Source: Sinonovacula constricta (taxonomy: Eukaryota; Mollusca; Bivalvia; Cardiida; Solecurtidae). From it: a stretch of 64,000 bases of DNA. Of the stretch, positions 47,623-60,158 are shown in pieces. The stretch covers positions 11,045,686-11,109,685 of the forward strand of contig CM017569.1 in the NCBI GenBank assembly GCA_007844125.1, read 5' to 3'. Both the position numbers and the translations under genes were made by a program. The notes beneath the pieces are model-generated. The model searched no databases and was not told the DNA's origin. It was given only the letters and a program-made list of their open reading frames with translations. How positions within the stretch are numbered: position 1 is the stretch's first letter; every line of letters begins with the position of its first letter.

Positions 47623-50505
47623 CAAATCTTCTTTCCGCATGATACACCGCTGTCATTTTATACTTGGACAGAAGACGACAATCCTTATAATTAACCGAAA
47701 TTAACAGGTGTTAAAAGTGACCGACATTCCGGCCCATTTAATCACTAAAAATGAATCCACAAGTATCACGAAGAAATGGGTATTTATAAATCTCTTAGTG
47801 CGTGATGTAGCATGCGAATTTGGAGTTATGTCTTCTTTCCAAAGGGCAATGACATTTTATAACCTAAACAACACTAAAATACTCCTGACATTATGAAAAA
47901 AATGAATATAAAATATTTCCATATCCTCAAAACGCTGCTACAAAATTGAAATGTCTTGACAGTTGATGTTTTACTCGCTTGATCACGTGATTTAAAAACG
48001 TTTGTAAACGTTTTTGACTCTTTAAACGAAAATCTTACACAGGCAGAAAAGTGACCCAGTATTTGGAATCACATACTGTTTTGAAATGTATTTCCAATCG
48101 TAAACTAATTTCCACTAACTAGTGTTTAAAACATTCCCAGGTTTAAACTCAACATTCTTAAGTTTAGAATGTGCCAAAAGAATCTTACCCCTTGGCACAA
48201 ATGTTTCAATAAGCATTAAAGTTTATCTGGTAGAATATTTTAAATAACTTGTTTTTGAATATTTAAAAACATATTCTTTGCAATTGTGTTGCATCTATAT
48301 TGCGGGTATCTCATGTTCGTTTAAATCGACCTTTTAGTATTGTTGTCATTCTACCCACATCCATACATGAGGTCAATTAAACACCCGTGCGATACGACAC
48401 CACCGAGCTCTATGCAAGAGCGCCATCTACATCCTCGTGAGATTTTTTATCGTCTCCTTATCGACACCTGATGATAGACCCGACCATTAAATAGTCCGTG
48501 CGACCATAGACTCGAGACTTCACCTGCCCAACATTAATTGACTAGAGATAGGCAAATATTGAAGTTCAGGTTCTCCGCCTCCAGATGGAAGCAGTGTAAT
48601 CAGGATCTGCACCAGGACTGTAGAATGTCTATTAATAATATTTAATATGTATAATTCTATTGCGTATAGTTGCTATACAATACCTAAAAATTGAAATGGT
48701 CTTTCAACAAATATAGCATGGTAAGGGTTAATAAAGGTCAAGGTCAAGTGTCAATATGGTTGTCACAGGGGCCTCAGCGTGTAATGGAACCATGCTGCGG
48801 ACCTTTAATTCAGGTGCAAAGAAGTGGAAAATCTCCCATTCGGATACAATTTATAGGTTAATTTGAAGCCTCGCAAAACGTTGATATGTATCTATAGAAG
48901 ATCTATGAGAGCCGTTTGTGCTATGGGATGGTACGGAATTACAACGGATAGTGTAACTTAGGAACTTAACAGCGGTTATTTTCACCGGTCACGCGTGTAA
49001 AATGGGCGGATGTGGTATAAAAGTTGATTTACTATTAAGTACCCCATTGCTCCAATTGTTAAAAATGGTAATAATAGGCGGAAGTTCTTAAATGATATGT
49101 TTCTGTCGTATACACTGTCCGAACCGTTGACCTTGCTGGGGTAAACAAAAAATGTTCACATGAAATCATTGTCAGTATACCTTAAATACCTTAAACTGTA
49201 TTAAAATAAATGCTAACTTTTATTTAACATCTGTCTTTTATCAAATGTCAATATTCGTAAGTTAACATATTTTCGTATATAACGTTAAATGACATTGACC
49301 CTTAGAAAGAGTTATAAAGCTTTTGATATATTGTATTTCGTCTTATGCATTTTTAAATGTACAATCTATTTACATAGTGTCAAAATTGTCTTATTGCTTA
49401 CGTTAAACAAAGTGTGTTTTTTTGTTGCTAAACACTGCGAAGCAATACATAACCATAAGGATACATCGGTTTACATAGACATGTATTATAACTAGGGTGG
49501 GTGCTTTTTTGTAATGTAGTATTGTTTTCAACGATTTGAGAGATGTTTTTTTTCCAAAACTGGATGACTTGGTGTCGGGATGATATGGTTGACTTACATC
49601 AAGTAACATGTTCACGACATGCTATCACATTGACTGCAGCAATACATTTGCCTCAGCCCTCAGGTAAAAATTGCCTCTTTGTGACTGATATATCATTGGT
49701 GGCATATTATAGCCAACAAATACAGAACAAATAATTGCCACACTAATGGTACATATTGCAGGACGAACCACATGCAGTGATAGGCTGGGATGCAAATGAA
49801 GAAGCCAACAAAATGGAACTTTCTATAAATGTAATCATAATGCTAATTTAATGATAGAACATAAAATAAATATACCCATGAAAGCAACTGAAAAAAACAT
49901 AGACTTTAAAATGAAGAATAACGGCCACGAAAGTGCAATATTTTCTTTGTACATGCATCTTTTACTACTTTTGTCAAGTTTACAGTATAGATTTTAAGTT
50001 GTCACCAGAAAAAATGAAGCCCGTTTAAGAGTACACAGAAAAACAAACCGTCCATCGTGAACATACTGGTAAAAACTCATTATCAAGACCGTCCATGTTA
50101 ACGACCTGCGTATAATTACTAATTGATTATACAAAACTAAAGTTAAAACGTAGTTTTAAAATCCCAAACTTGTTACACTTTTGTTTAAGTGCCATACCTT
50201 ATGTATGTTGGTTTTCAATGGACATAATTTTGAGAGAGATAAATTCAATGCACGCTACCAATCTAACAACCTTATACTTGTAAATTAACATAAAATACAT
50301 AAAAGCACAAAATCGTATCAAGTCATAACAGTCTGTACTAAACTGGCCTATTCTTATATCTGATAATACAAAAATAAACGTTCATGCCTTGAACAAAGCA
50401 TTGAGTTCGCAGGGTAATCGCAGAAAAAAAGCGACACTATAAAAAGCACGCATGCTTGCCTACATGCTGAAATTGTGATCGGGGTTAATCACTAATAGAA
50501 AATGT
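47623..50505. other. Intergenic, nothing recognised
   Basis: Short open frames only. It presumably contains the 3' UTR of the minus-strand membrane-protein gene near 50505. Confidence 0.4.
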
Positions 50506-52358
50506 TCATACTTGGCTGCACAGCGCCTGATGGTTGTGATCAGAGTCGTTAGACGCTGTTTCTTGTGATGACGTCAATGAATAATTAGCAGAGTCCCTTC
50601 GATTAAGTCCAATATCATGTTTTCTATCTATAAACTCTATTGTACGTGGACTCAACCTATTGCGATTGGATGGTTCAGTTTTTAAATTATTCGGCACAGC
50701 TTTGTTAGTGCCCTTAGAAGGAGTACACACTTGCGTTTTTCCATCGTCCATGTTAATTGTAGCACTCCCTTCAGACGAGCTTTGTGTATTTAAAGTGCCT
50801 GTTTCATCAGAACCGTTTGCTAATGCAGTTTGTGTCTGAATATTAGACGATTTAAAATTGGACTTATCACCGTAAGCATAGTCATTCTTTATGGTCAAGT
50901 CTTTATAATTCATAGGTCTCTCGTTTTTGTTCGTTTCTTTTGGGACAGCCTTTGCACCGGCTTGGGCTTTAGCGCTGTCGTCTTGAATAAGTTCTAACGG
51001 CCTGTGATTAAACAAGACGTTATTGAGACGCGATGGCGACGTGACGTCAATTGAATGGCGTGAGCCCGGTCGACGTAAAACTACTTCGAGCTCAATCGGT
51101 GTAGAGCAGCGAGAATCCGCGCTTTCGCTTCTAGCCATCTGTCGGGCAAGTATCGCTTGACGGTGGACATCAACCGCTGTGACATTGACCATGTCCCGCC
51201 GCGAGCGGTGATTTTGGTTGTACAGTTCATCGTCGGTAGACGTGCAACGTTTCACCGTTTCATGAAACGTAACTCGCTGGTTTCCGTTTCTCCGACCACG
51301 ACTTCTGCGGTCCAGCGAGTGTGTCGAACCTTTCCGACGGGAACTGATCAAGTCTCCAGGAACTTCAACCAATGTAGGTAAAGTTATCTCAAACCTTTCC
51401 CGGTCATCGTCTGAAGAGTTGGCATCTCCGAACCCACTCTCACTCGTAGTCAACTCACTTGGCAACGAGCTCGGTCGTTTCTTGACAGCCAAATGCTCCG
51501 ACAGATCTACGGAGCCACCATGAAAGGAAGCACTCTTAACAAGATTCTCGTTTGATATCATAAACACTGGCTGAGTAATGGGTATATAATCCAAAATACG
51601 GAACTGCCACTTCTGTTTTAGTGTGAGGATTGTCCATAAAATTACCCACTCCACCATGTAGCATACGCCAATAATTATGCACGTCAAGCTTAATGAATCT
51701 TTAGTAACCTTGTAGATGGTTACAAGATCGTATATCATTGGCCCTTTGAGTATGGCCATTAAAACTAAAGACACCATGGCGAAGGTGTGGGTTTTATGAC
51801 CCTGGCAAGTTCCGGTCACAACGACTGCCTCTTTCCGGTAGGTTTCCGGATGGTGGCGCTTATCTAGAACCTTAAATTTCTCGTGAAAGTACTCAGCACC
51901 ATAATTGTACAGGAAGAATGTTGAGAATAGTAACACAAATCCGCTTGATATGTGGAGAAACAATACAACTTCGGAACCTAACGCAGTAGTAAGGTGCTGC
52001 TCGTACCTTTCATAGTTCACTGAGAATGAGTACAGCAGAGCCATTGCACAATGTGCAAATATCGCCTCTACGGTCATGAACATGAGCTGAAACGCGAAGA
52101 TTGCACTATAGACTTTGTTCGTGAACCAAAACACAGAAGCGTATTTAACTGAATACGCGACGAGGCCGGCAACCAGATACACAAAGGCTAACTGAAGACC
52201 TGGTTCCCGGGTCCAGCCCCCTACCGGCGGGCGGGAAGTGGGCACAACATAGAAAGAGAGGTTTGCCTGAACTGTAAGGTTGGATTGGGCGACAATATTA
52301 CTCATCATGGCTCGATCCTCAGCGAACATGAAGTCAAGGTCCGATGACCAGACGGCAT
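50506..52358 (-). CDS. Multi-pass membrane protein, large 3' exon (possibly tincar-like)
   Basis: The acceptor CTCTACTTCCAG places the exon start at 52358 (phase 1: the first codon is completed by one base from upstream). The frame runs about 617 codons to TGA at 50506. Numbering in the open frame that starts in the intron at 52377, hydrophobic segments lie at about 62-84, 91-118, 135-157, 197-222 and 229-253. They are joined by short loops, including a polar, basic one (EKFKVLDKRHHPETYRKE) at about 166-183. Residues 280-623 are a polar, probably cytoplasmic tail rich in Ser, Arg and Asp, with SRRKGSTHSLDRRSRGRR and GNQRVTFHETVKR. This fits the membrane-domain-plus-long-tail plan of insect tincar, but that name is from memory and unverified. 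The N-terminal membrane part must come from upstream exons. GC content and codon use are clearly higher than in the flanks. The final CAA|GTATGA could also act as a donor. Confidence 0.8.
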
Positions 52359-55300
52359 CTGGAAGTAGAGGAAGCATATTTTGAATAATAGAATGTAGAG
52401 AATGTTATATTTATTGATTAATGTAAAATATACTTTCAAAGTAAAGGTAAAAGTTAAAAATCCTAAATATAGACCATAATGTCTAGCAAAGAAAATTTGC
52501 AAACTGTAACGTTAATTTCCCATTTTCGTCGAATCATAAAAGAACTATTATTTAATAATAAATTTCAATATTAATCAGAATCTTTACTTTTGTTATAGAA
52601 ATGTTTGTTTTATTCAAACTCATAGGCCATTTTCCGTTATGATTGAGTTTTTTCCCAGTGGTCGTCCATTACAACTACAATCTGATATATATTATAATAT
52701 AAACTCACATGTCGAACCTATTTCAAGACGTACACGTACAATGAGTCTTATCATCCAACAATCTAATGTAAAGAAACATATTTCGATATATGCTTGCGGC
52801 AAAGTCTTTGAGTACAATCAGTTCTCCGCTTTTTTCGATTATGATTAAGTACAATAATGTGTATGAAAATAAATAATGTAATTTGTGCTAACTTTTTTTC
52901 AAGCTGTAAGCGCGTAATTTAAGTGAGTTAAAAGGTCTAGAAAACTTGGAGTGCTGGGGTACTATGTTGTTATGTCAAGTATTAAGGCAATAATCTGCTT
53001 ACTAGATTACCAAGACACCTGTCGGGTAGTGTTTCATTGCCTTTCGCTTGAAAATCAGATGGTTACAAAATCGATCGCCAAAAGATATAATATTTATAGT
53101 GAGGAGAATTAAAACTAGGGGTAGACCGCCTCATCTGATAAAGCCGTCAGCTTTTGGAGTATAATGACAACAACAACTGGCTTAGCTTTCACGCTTGCCA
53201 ATAGGGGATGTTTTAAAGTGTAACGCCCCAATTATTTTCATTTTATCGCAAATTGGGATTCAGAAACTGAAAACTCATTCAGACGATGCAACTCGTTATA
53301 CTTTTTGTTCTCTGATTGCGCAAATGCTTACAATAAACACTTATGTACACAAAACGATGAGGCTTGCTTTAAACAGTACTTCCTGCAGCGGACGCATGTA
53401 TTGTATTTCAAAGTAACTGGCGTTTTATTTCTCTGGCTGACAGGTTCACTTGCTTAGAACTTGTCAAGAATCTGTCGCCATTTGTAGTATAAGCGGGCGT
53501 GTTAACAATGCCATTAATCATAGGACAAGGGTTGCTCTTAATGGACTCAGAACTGAGATAAAGTGTATATTTAAAATCTTTTTTGTATGATGAAAGAAAA
53601 TCCACCATTAGATTGCCTTAAAATAATAACCCTAACAAAACAATAAATACGACTTCTCCGCCATCTCATAATGCGTTATACAGCTTATGTGCCCCGGATT
53701 GCTATGCGTTCAAAAATATTTGTATTCCCGATAAATTATACGTTTGCACAGCAGGTCTTTTTTATGTGCAAACTTGTACAAGAAATAAATTGTAAATGGA
53801 GTCCGCATTCTGCTTACAAAAGAATCTTAATTGTGCAGGAAGAATATTATATCATCTACAGATCATAACACTGACATCACCATGATCATTTATTAAACTA
53901 AGACATTATACAAGTAACCGCAGAGCAACCACGTTCAAGTACCATATACAACTTGTATATATATCAAATCCTATTTAAAAAAAAAGCTTTGCACCTATAT
54001 TGCACTAAATGACCCTTCAACACATTAATAAGATTTGTATCGACATATACAATTTGGCCAAGTTGCCCGAAAATTAATTACCCTTTTAATACAGTTATTG
54101 ATACATGTGTCAGATCTCAATCTCGGCAAAGGTGTTTCGATTTATCAGAAAGGCAATAAAACATGGGTATTAAAATAATTTTCGTGTGAGCACTTTTATC
54201 AATTGTACTGAATTAAATAACTTATAAAACTTTGCTTATTTACTAACAACATGACGTATAGTTAACATGATACATTTATTGAGACTTAGCAACAAGATGG
54301 CGAGATCTTAATCAGACAGCTCCCATCATGCTTAGAAGATTAGAATTAAATTCCTATGGCACCGCGCCCTCTGACGACAGCATAATGTTCGTTTCCAGTT
54401 TTTCTGCGAATACATCCTGACGATAATACCAGACAGAGGAGATTTTAATTTTCGTCTTGGCATTGTCAGTCAGAATATCCCATGCCGAAAGTCTTAGATA
54501 TAGAAAAAGAGGGGAAAAGATAACGCATTGAACTTTGTCATCCGTAACAGATTGCTATATATGAAAAGGTGTTTTAATATAAACACGAATACATTTGTTT
54601 AAGTTCATTTTTTATAACTGACATTCCAAATCTGTACTCCCCCAAAAAGTAATTAAAAGTTTTTGAGCTGATATGTGTACAGGTTTGACATATCTTACAT
54701 TAAACTAAATACACTTTACTATTGTACGTGTTCTGGAATCTGGTACAAAACAAATTAAAATGAGCTACATGTACATAAAATCGCATTTAAAATTAGTATG
54801 AACGCGAGGAAGAACCGTTGAATACTTTACATGTTCTCTTTAAAACCTATTCATTTCTGAAATTTGGGACTTAAAATGCATAAAAAGTATTTGCATTAAA
54901 TATCTATAAAGCCATGCAAACTTTCGTGAAACAATATTGATAGTATAAAACATTAGAAATCAAGAAGCACATTCCACAGAAGCCGGTCCAAAACAATAGC
55001 GATGGAGCCTTTCTTACAAATAAATGTATAAGCGACGGTGGAAACCCGTCCACAGCATAATATAAGGTTATGTTTAAGTTTGAATGTAAAAACTGTTTCG
55101 ACTGCAACGTATAAGAAAACTAAATAAAAAGACATAAACCTATACTCAATGAATATTACAGTCCTGAAATGTCTTCTATTTTCAAGGACAATCAATTAAA
55201 GCTTCTAAACTTTATTTACAAACGATTCTTTCTAGTATTATTATTTAACCATAGAAAATGTAAAGCTGTGTGTTAAAATTGTGCCTGGCAGGTCTATTAC

Positions 55301-58300
55301 GGCTTGAATGTATACCGCTGTTATGATGTTATGAAGATTTGTTATTTGTTCCTCTCACATGTATATTCAGCTACTGTGTTTATTCGTCTGACGTTTTGGT
55401 TTGATTCGTTTTATTTGATGCATTTCAAGTTGATAGTTTGGTGTACATATATATCAGGTACATGTGTATCTGTGTTAGCATAAAACCTATGGGAAGTCGT
55501 CATTTTAATCAAACAATGCCACCACGAATGCCATCCTTAACAGCTACCCTGCAATACTTCCAGGCAGCTTCGAAACCTTCAGATATTTTTGGCGGGAAAT
55601 TGCTCGAGTCAGTGGGGGTAAAATATGCGTGCATAGTAGTGGTACTCATGAATGCAGCTGTTGCTATATATACTTCTGCACTTTGGGCTATCTAATGGAG
55701 ATACCATCTGCAAGATATGAGGGGGTGGGTGAGGTTGGGGTGGGGAAATATCTGCTACACTATAAATTATGAATGATAGATGCGGATGCATTCTTTCGAG
55801 GACGTATAACAAACATGTTCTTCCCATGTGCAATGACAAAAATGCCAAAGCAACGGTTGTCAGTTTTCAAGGATAGGTGCCAGGTGAGACTGGCTTGGCA
55901 GCCTCTTGTGCTGAGTGTCTCATTATCTGTTATTACTTATTAATAAGAATAAAACCCTTACTAAAGAATGCCGATAAATCACACGGCGTTTGCAATATTA
56001 AAGGATATATCAAAACAACTGCGACGATTCGCAGTGGTCAAAGAGGTATTTAGTAAGAAAAGATATATATATATAATACTAATGCATGTACATTAGTATT
56101 TAACTATTCCGTTTTTATTTAGAAAAGAACTTATTATTTAGGATACTTTACACAATAAAGGTATCAAGGTATGTTGAATTGTTGACGCTTTAGTTCCAGA
56201 AAAGATTAAAAGTGTTTAAACATTTGCGACAATCAGTTACCACTAAAAGGCTCCAGCAATGTTACATATGGCTTATTAGAAATGTCACTGATAAATCCCG
56301 CACATTTTTACATAGCAAGAATGTATATACATTATTATGCAATCATATACAACCTGGGAATTCGCACATCTTCGCAATATATGCACTTGTACTACAACAT
56401 CTATTTAATGCATTCCATCACATGCATTCTGTACCTGGCAGAAAAATGCACACATCTTCTACAAAAAAAAAACAACTTACACATTTCTCCAGGTAACACC
56501 ACGGTATCTAATACAATCTTTCTTTCGCCTGCAGATTCCCTATAGCGATATTCATCCGCAAGATTCCTCAATTGCAAAACTATTTTCACCTTATTATTCC
56601 ATGGTTTGAATGTTTAAGGTGGCATCCTACAGTTTGCCTTTATTAAGACCATGTAACGATGTCTAACCATTGCTTTGGGAGACATTTGGGCATAATTTCT
56701 ACATAAACTAAAACCTCATTATAAATAAAAGCGATTTTGAACACTGACTAACAGTTACACAGTTTTACGCAGAACCCCTCCCCCCCTAAATGTTCATTAT
56801 TTCCATATCTACAAAAAGCGCGATAGTGGTCTCTATAGATGTCGCCGTCAGATATAAAATCATATCAAAAGTAAGTGTGTGTTTTTTTTTCAGTATAAAA
56901 ATGATTCTCTACAGCGTGACTCAAAAAAGGAAATGCCTGTATGCAATGACGAGTGGGGATTTATGCTCGACTATTCACACAGATCTAGGTCATTAATGAA
57001 GCGTTTTGCAGGACCGTTTTAGGTAATAATGACTTATTTGACTAAAATATTTGGTCTAAACTGTCGGAAAACATTTTTAATATTGATGCATATTCAATTC
57101 AACTATCTGAGAGCTATTGTTTTTTTTGTTCTTGTTGGAAATGATTTAAATATAATTAACAATAGACAGTTCATACATTTTATCGAAAAAAGAGAAAAAA
57201 AAGAAAAACTGAGTCAACATTTTAATACCCCCCCCCCCAAAAAAAAAACAAAAACAAAAACAAAAACAACAACAACACAACAACACAACAAACAAACACA
57301 AAAAGCGTGATGATGAACTATTACCAAGAGCAAAGTGTTGAGAATACCAGTATTTTATAGTGAACGAGAAAAAAATGTAATACTAGGATGCACGTCAAAG
57401 TTGAAATAAAGAAATTATTGGAAAGAATTTTTCATATTTCGTCCTTTGTGCATCCTATGATGTTAAGGTGTTATAAAGCAATGTACATAATCCCGATGCA
57501 CACAATTTCAACCGTGGATCACATAGGCCATCTGACAAATTGTTACAATCAATCCATATGTCATCTTTCGACCTGAAGTCGTTCCAGGCTGATTCTAGTG
57601 AAAGTAGCCAAACTCGTGAAATAAATGATGCACGACACAAAGGCAAGTATAAAGACAATCTGCCTTGTTTGCCTCCGATCCACTTGTAGTCTGACATTGA
57701 TGACATTAACTCTTCTCGTGCTGCACGGATTTATTATAAGCAATATAAAATATCAGTTATTTGCTCACAGCAACATTCAAAAGTAATACTAACAATACAT
57801 ATAGCGAGAAGGTCCGCGGCATATAGGGAAGATTCTGATCAGACAGATCACAGGTAAGTGTTCTGGATTTATACTATTTGCCTTAGTCTGATCTATTCGT
57901 GTTTAGCAGCCTAAGAGTTAATGAGCCGGCCATAGATAAAAGGGCGATGATGAGAAAACCGTCTGGGATGATTGCCGCTGACACCCGGGGAAAGGTTTTC
58001 TACCGACATCTACAAGCGGTGCCGACACTCGTGGTGTGCTGCTACCTGTACATGTTCATTGAGCTAATAACCCGGATGTTAGAGTTTGAATGGCGAATCC
58101 ATTGTATTCGTAATTATTGTATTCGTATACATGTTGTCGTATTTAAAGGTTTTGCCCGTCATTAAACGCAACTTCTTCGACCGTTGAAAAATGGTCGCGA
58201 TATTGGATCAGTTAAACGAGAAATCATTATGAATGGCATCACTTGGATGGTCGAATGGGAAGCGGACTCACATACTTAAGGTTGCTGGTTCAAACTTCTC

Positions 58301-59494
58301 ATGTTGCTCTTTTATGTTTAACCCAAGTTAAAATAACCACATTTGGTTTTATTCCAATTATTCTATGAAAAAAAAAATGATAATAAATTGTCAGTTTTGT
58401 GAATCGTGATAATTGTTTACAATAACGAAAATAAGACAGGGTCTCTTACTGAGTTAAAATAAATATTTTTTACAAACTTTCGTGAAATATCAGTAAAGAT
58501 GAGGCTCAGTAATTTCTATATTCGAACAACACACCGGCTTTCCGGTGGTTTGTTTTAGTACAGCAATACGGAACGCACACGTGTAAAATACATCTGCTAT
58601 GTTACACATTGAACAGCCAGGCAGTTCTAGCTATTGCTTGTTAATTTTTTAGACGAGATCCACTTTCAAAAGAAACTGACAGACATCCCACACACATGAG
58701 TGGATCCAGGGGTGGGGATGGGCGATCCATCCCCACGCCAACCTAGGTAACAGAGTAGAGTTGTGAAAACATATGCATGTAAACTTCAAGAATGCTATGC
58801 TTTTAAAGTAAATTGTGTCTGTTGTCAGACCGAAGATAGGGTCCCTTACCGTGTATATATATCTAGTATTTACTGCGATAAAGTTGAACTGATTTTGATT
58901 CATGCTCGACTCACCCCACCCCAACAAACATTTTCTGGACCCGCACACATATTAAAACAACCCACTTTTAGATTTGTATAAGAAAAAATGTTTTTGTCAA
59001 ACACTCGAAAGTGAGTAACGTACTGTGATCGTGCGCTGGGCCCCGAAATGCGTTGCAGTCCCAAAAATATTAGTTATATTCCTTGAAATAACAATATTTG
59101 CATCGAATATAACAAGGAGGGAAGACCCAGATCAACCAGCACGTCCCTGGAGCTGTTGAATATCTAGCTAACTTGTAACATTTGCATGTAACTTTTAGCA
59201 AATGACGCAGAATTTGTTTTGCTTTTAAATACATGTAAATCACATCGTAAAACCACACCGTACAGATGCAGTCTGGCGAATAAAAAGACAGTACAAAGTA
59301 CAAGAGGACAACCGGAGGTAGAATTCATAACGCCGCGGATTTAAGACAATTTATAAACAGCTAGATTGCATGTAAACATATATTCATGTCAACGCACTGA
59401 TTTTTATAGCACCCACGCTTTAAGCCGGAAAGACGCGATGATAAAATGACATTGTTGTAGAAGCAGGAATGTTGGATTCACTTGGATTTGCAAC
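52359..59494. other. Presumed intron or intergenic DNA of the membrane-protein gene
   Basis: Largely AT-rich. A GC-richer + strand open frame at 57899-58165 (with a hydrophobic VVCCYLYMFIELI) is possible coding but lacks a good donor. A weak tRNA-like SINE fragment may lie at 58225-58300 (GGTTCAAACTTC). A poly-C/poly-A run is at about 57228-57250. Confidence 0.35.
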
Positions 59495-59563
59495 CTAGTC
59501 GCATTCTTCTTGGAATAGATACGGCCCAGATAAGAGGGTCGTCTATCAACGGTCTTGCATAGC
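59495..59563 (-). CDS. Candidate upstream exon of the membrane-protein gene
   Basis: The 69 bp are bounded by an acceptor (TCTGCCAG) and a donor (ACTAG|GTTGCA) on the minus strand. The frame reads YARPLIDDPLIWAVSIPRR and ends with one base over, so joining to 52358 makes an unbroken MRLDAVWSSDLDF. Both phases and composition fit. It is short, and no homologue could be checked. Confidence 0.4.
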
Positions 59564-60072
59564 CTGGCAGATTGTCAGACAATGTTGTTCAAAGCAAGGC
59601 ATTAAACTTTCGCGATTTTATTATCAAACACGCCGACAGTAACCCGTGAAGAAGAAGAGAACAGATCCTCTTCTGACAAAACAGATTTGTATACCTTTAA
59701 TAATCACAGTTTAGTAGCCATTTACAGTTTAAAAGTATTTTATTGTATTTTATTTATAATTTTATTTGTTACAATTATTATTTTAATAGTATACGCCCCA
59801 TAACGTTTAAACTGTCAACATATTCTTGCCTTGTCAAAATTTCTAATTTTAAATTTTGTAGCTGACGAATTAATATAGAATGTCAAATTGTATGACTTAA
59901 CTTTGGTAGAAAACTGCAATCAAAATGATATCAAACATAAACACCCACACAAAAAACATTCGAGCGTATGAATACGTGCAAACCTTCGCCCAGACAAAAA
60001 CACACTTGCATAATAACAAGCGTTCTGCAATTATAGAGTAATCCAAGCAGCCCATGTTACCGATAACTTTGT

Positions 60073-60108
<36 letters not shown>

Positions 60109-60115
60109 GTCATCG

Positions 60116-60158
<43 letters not shown>

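Noticed and set aside
51157..51381. Plus-strand frame
   Set aside because: It is antisense to the large membrane-protein exon.
56212..56545. Two overlapping plus-strand frames
   Set aside because: Low-complexity, AT-rich and without recognisable motifs; chance frames are expected at this length.
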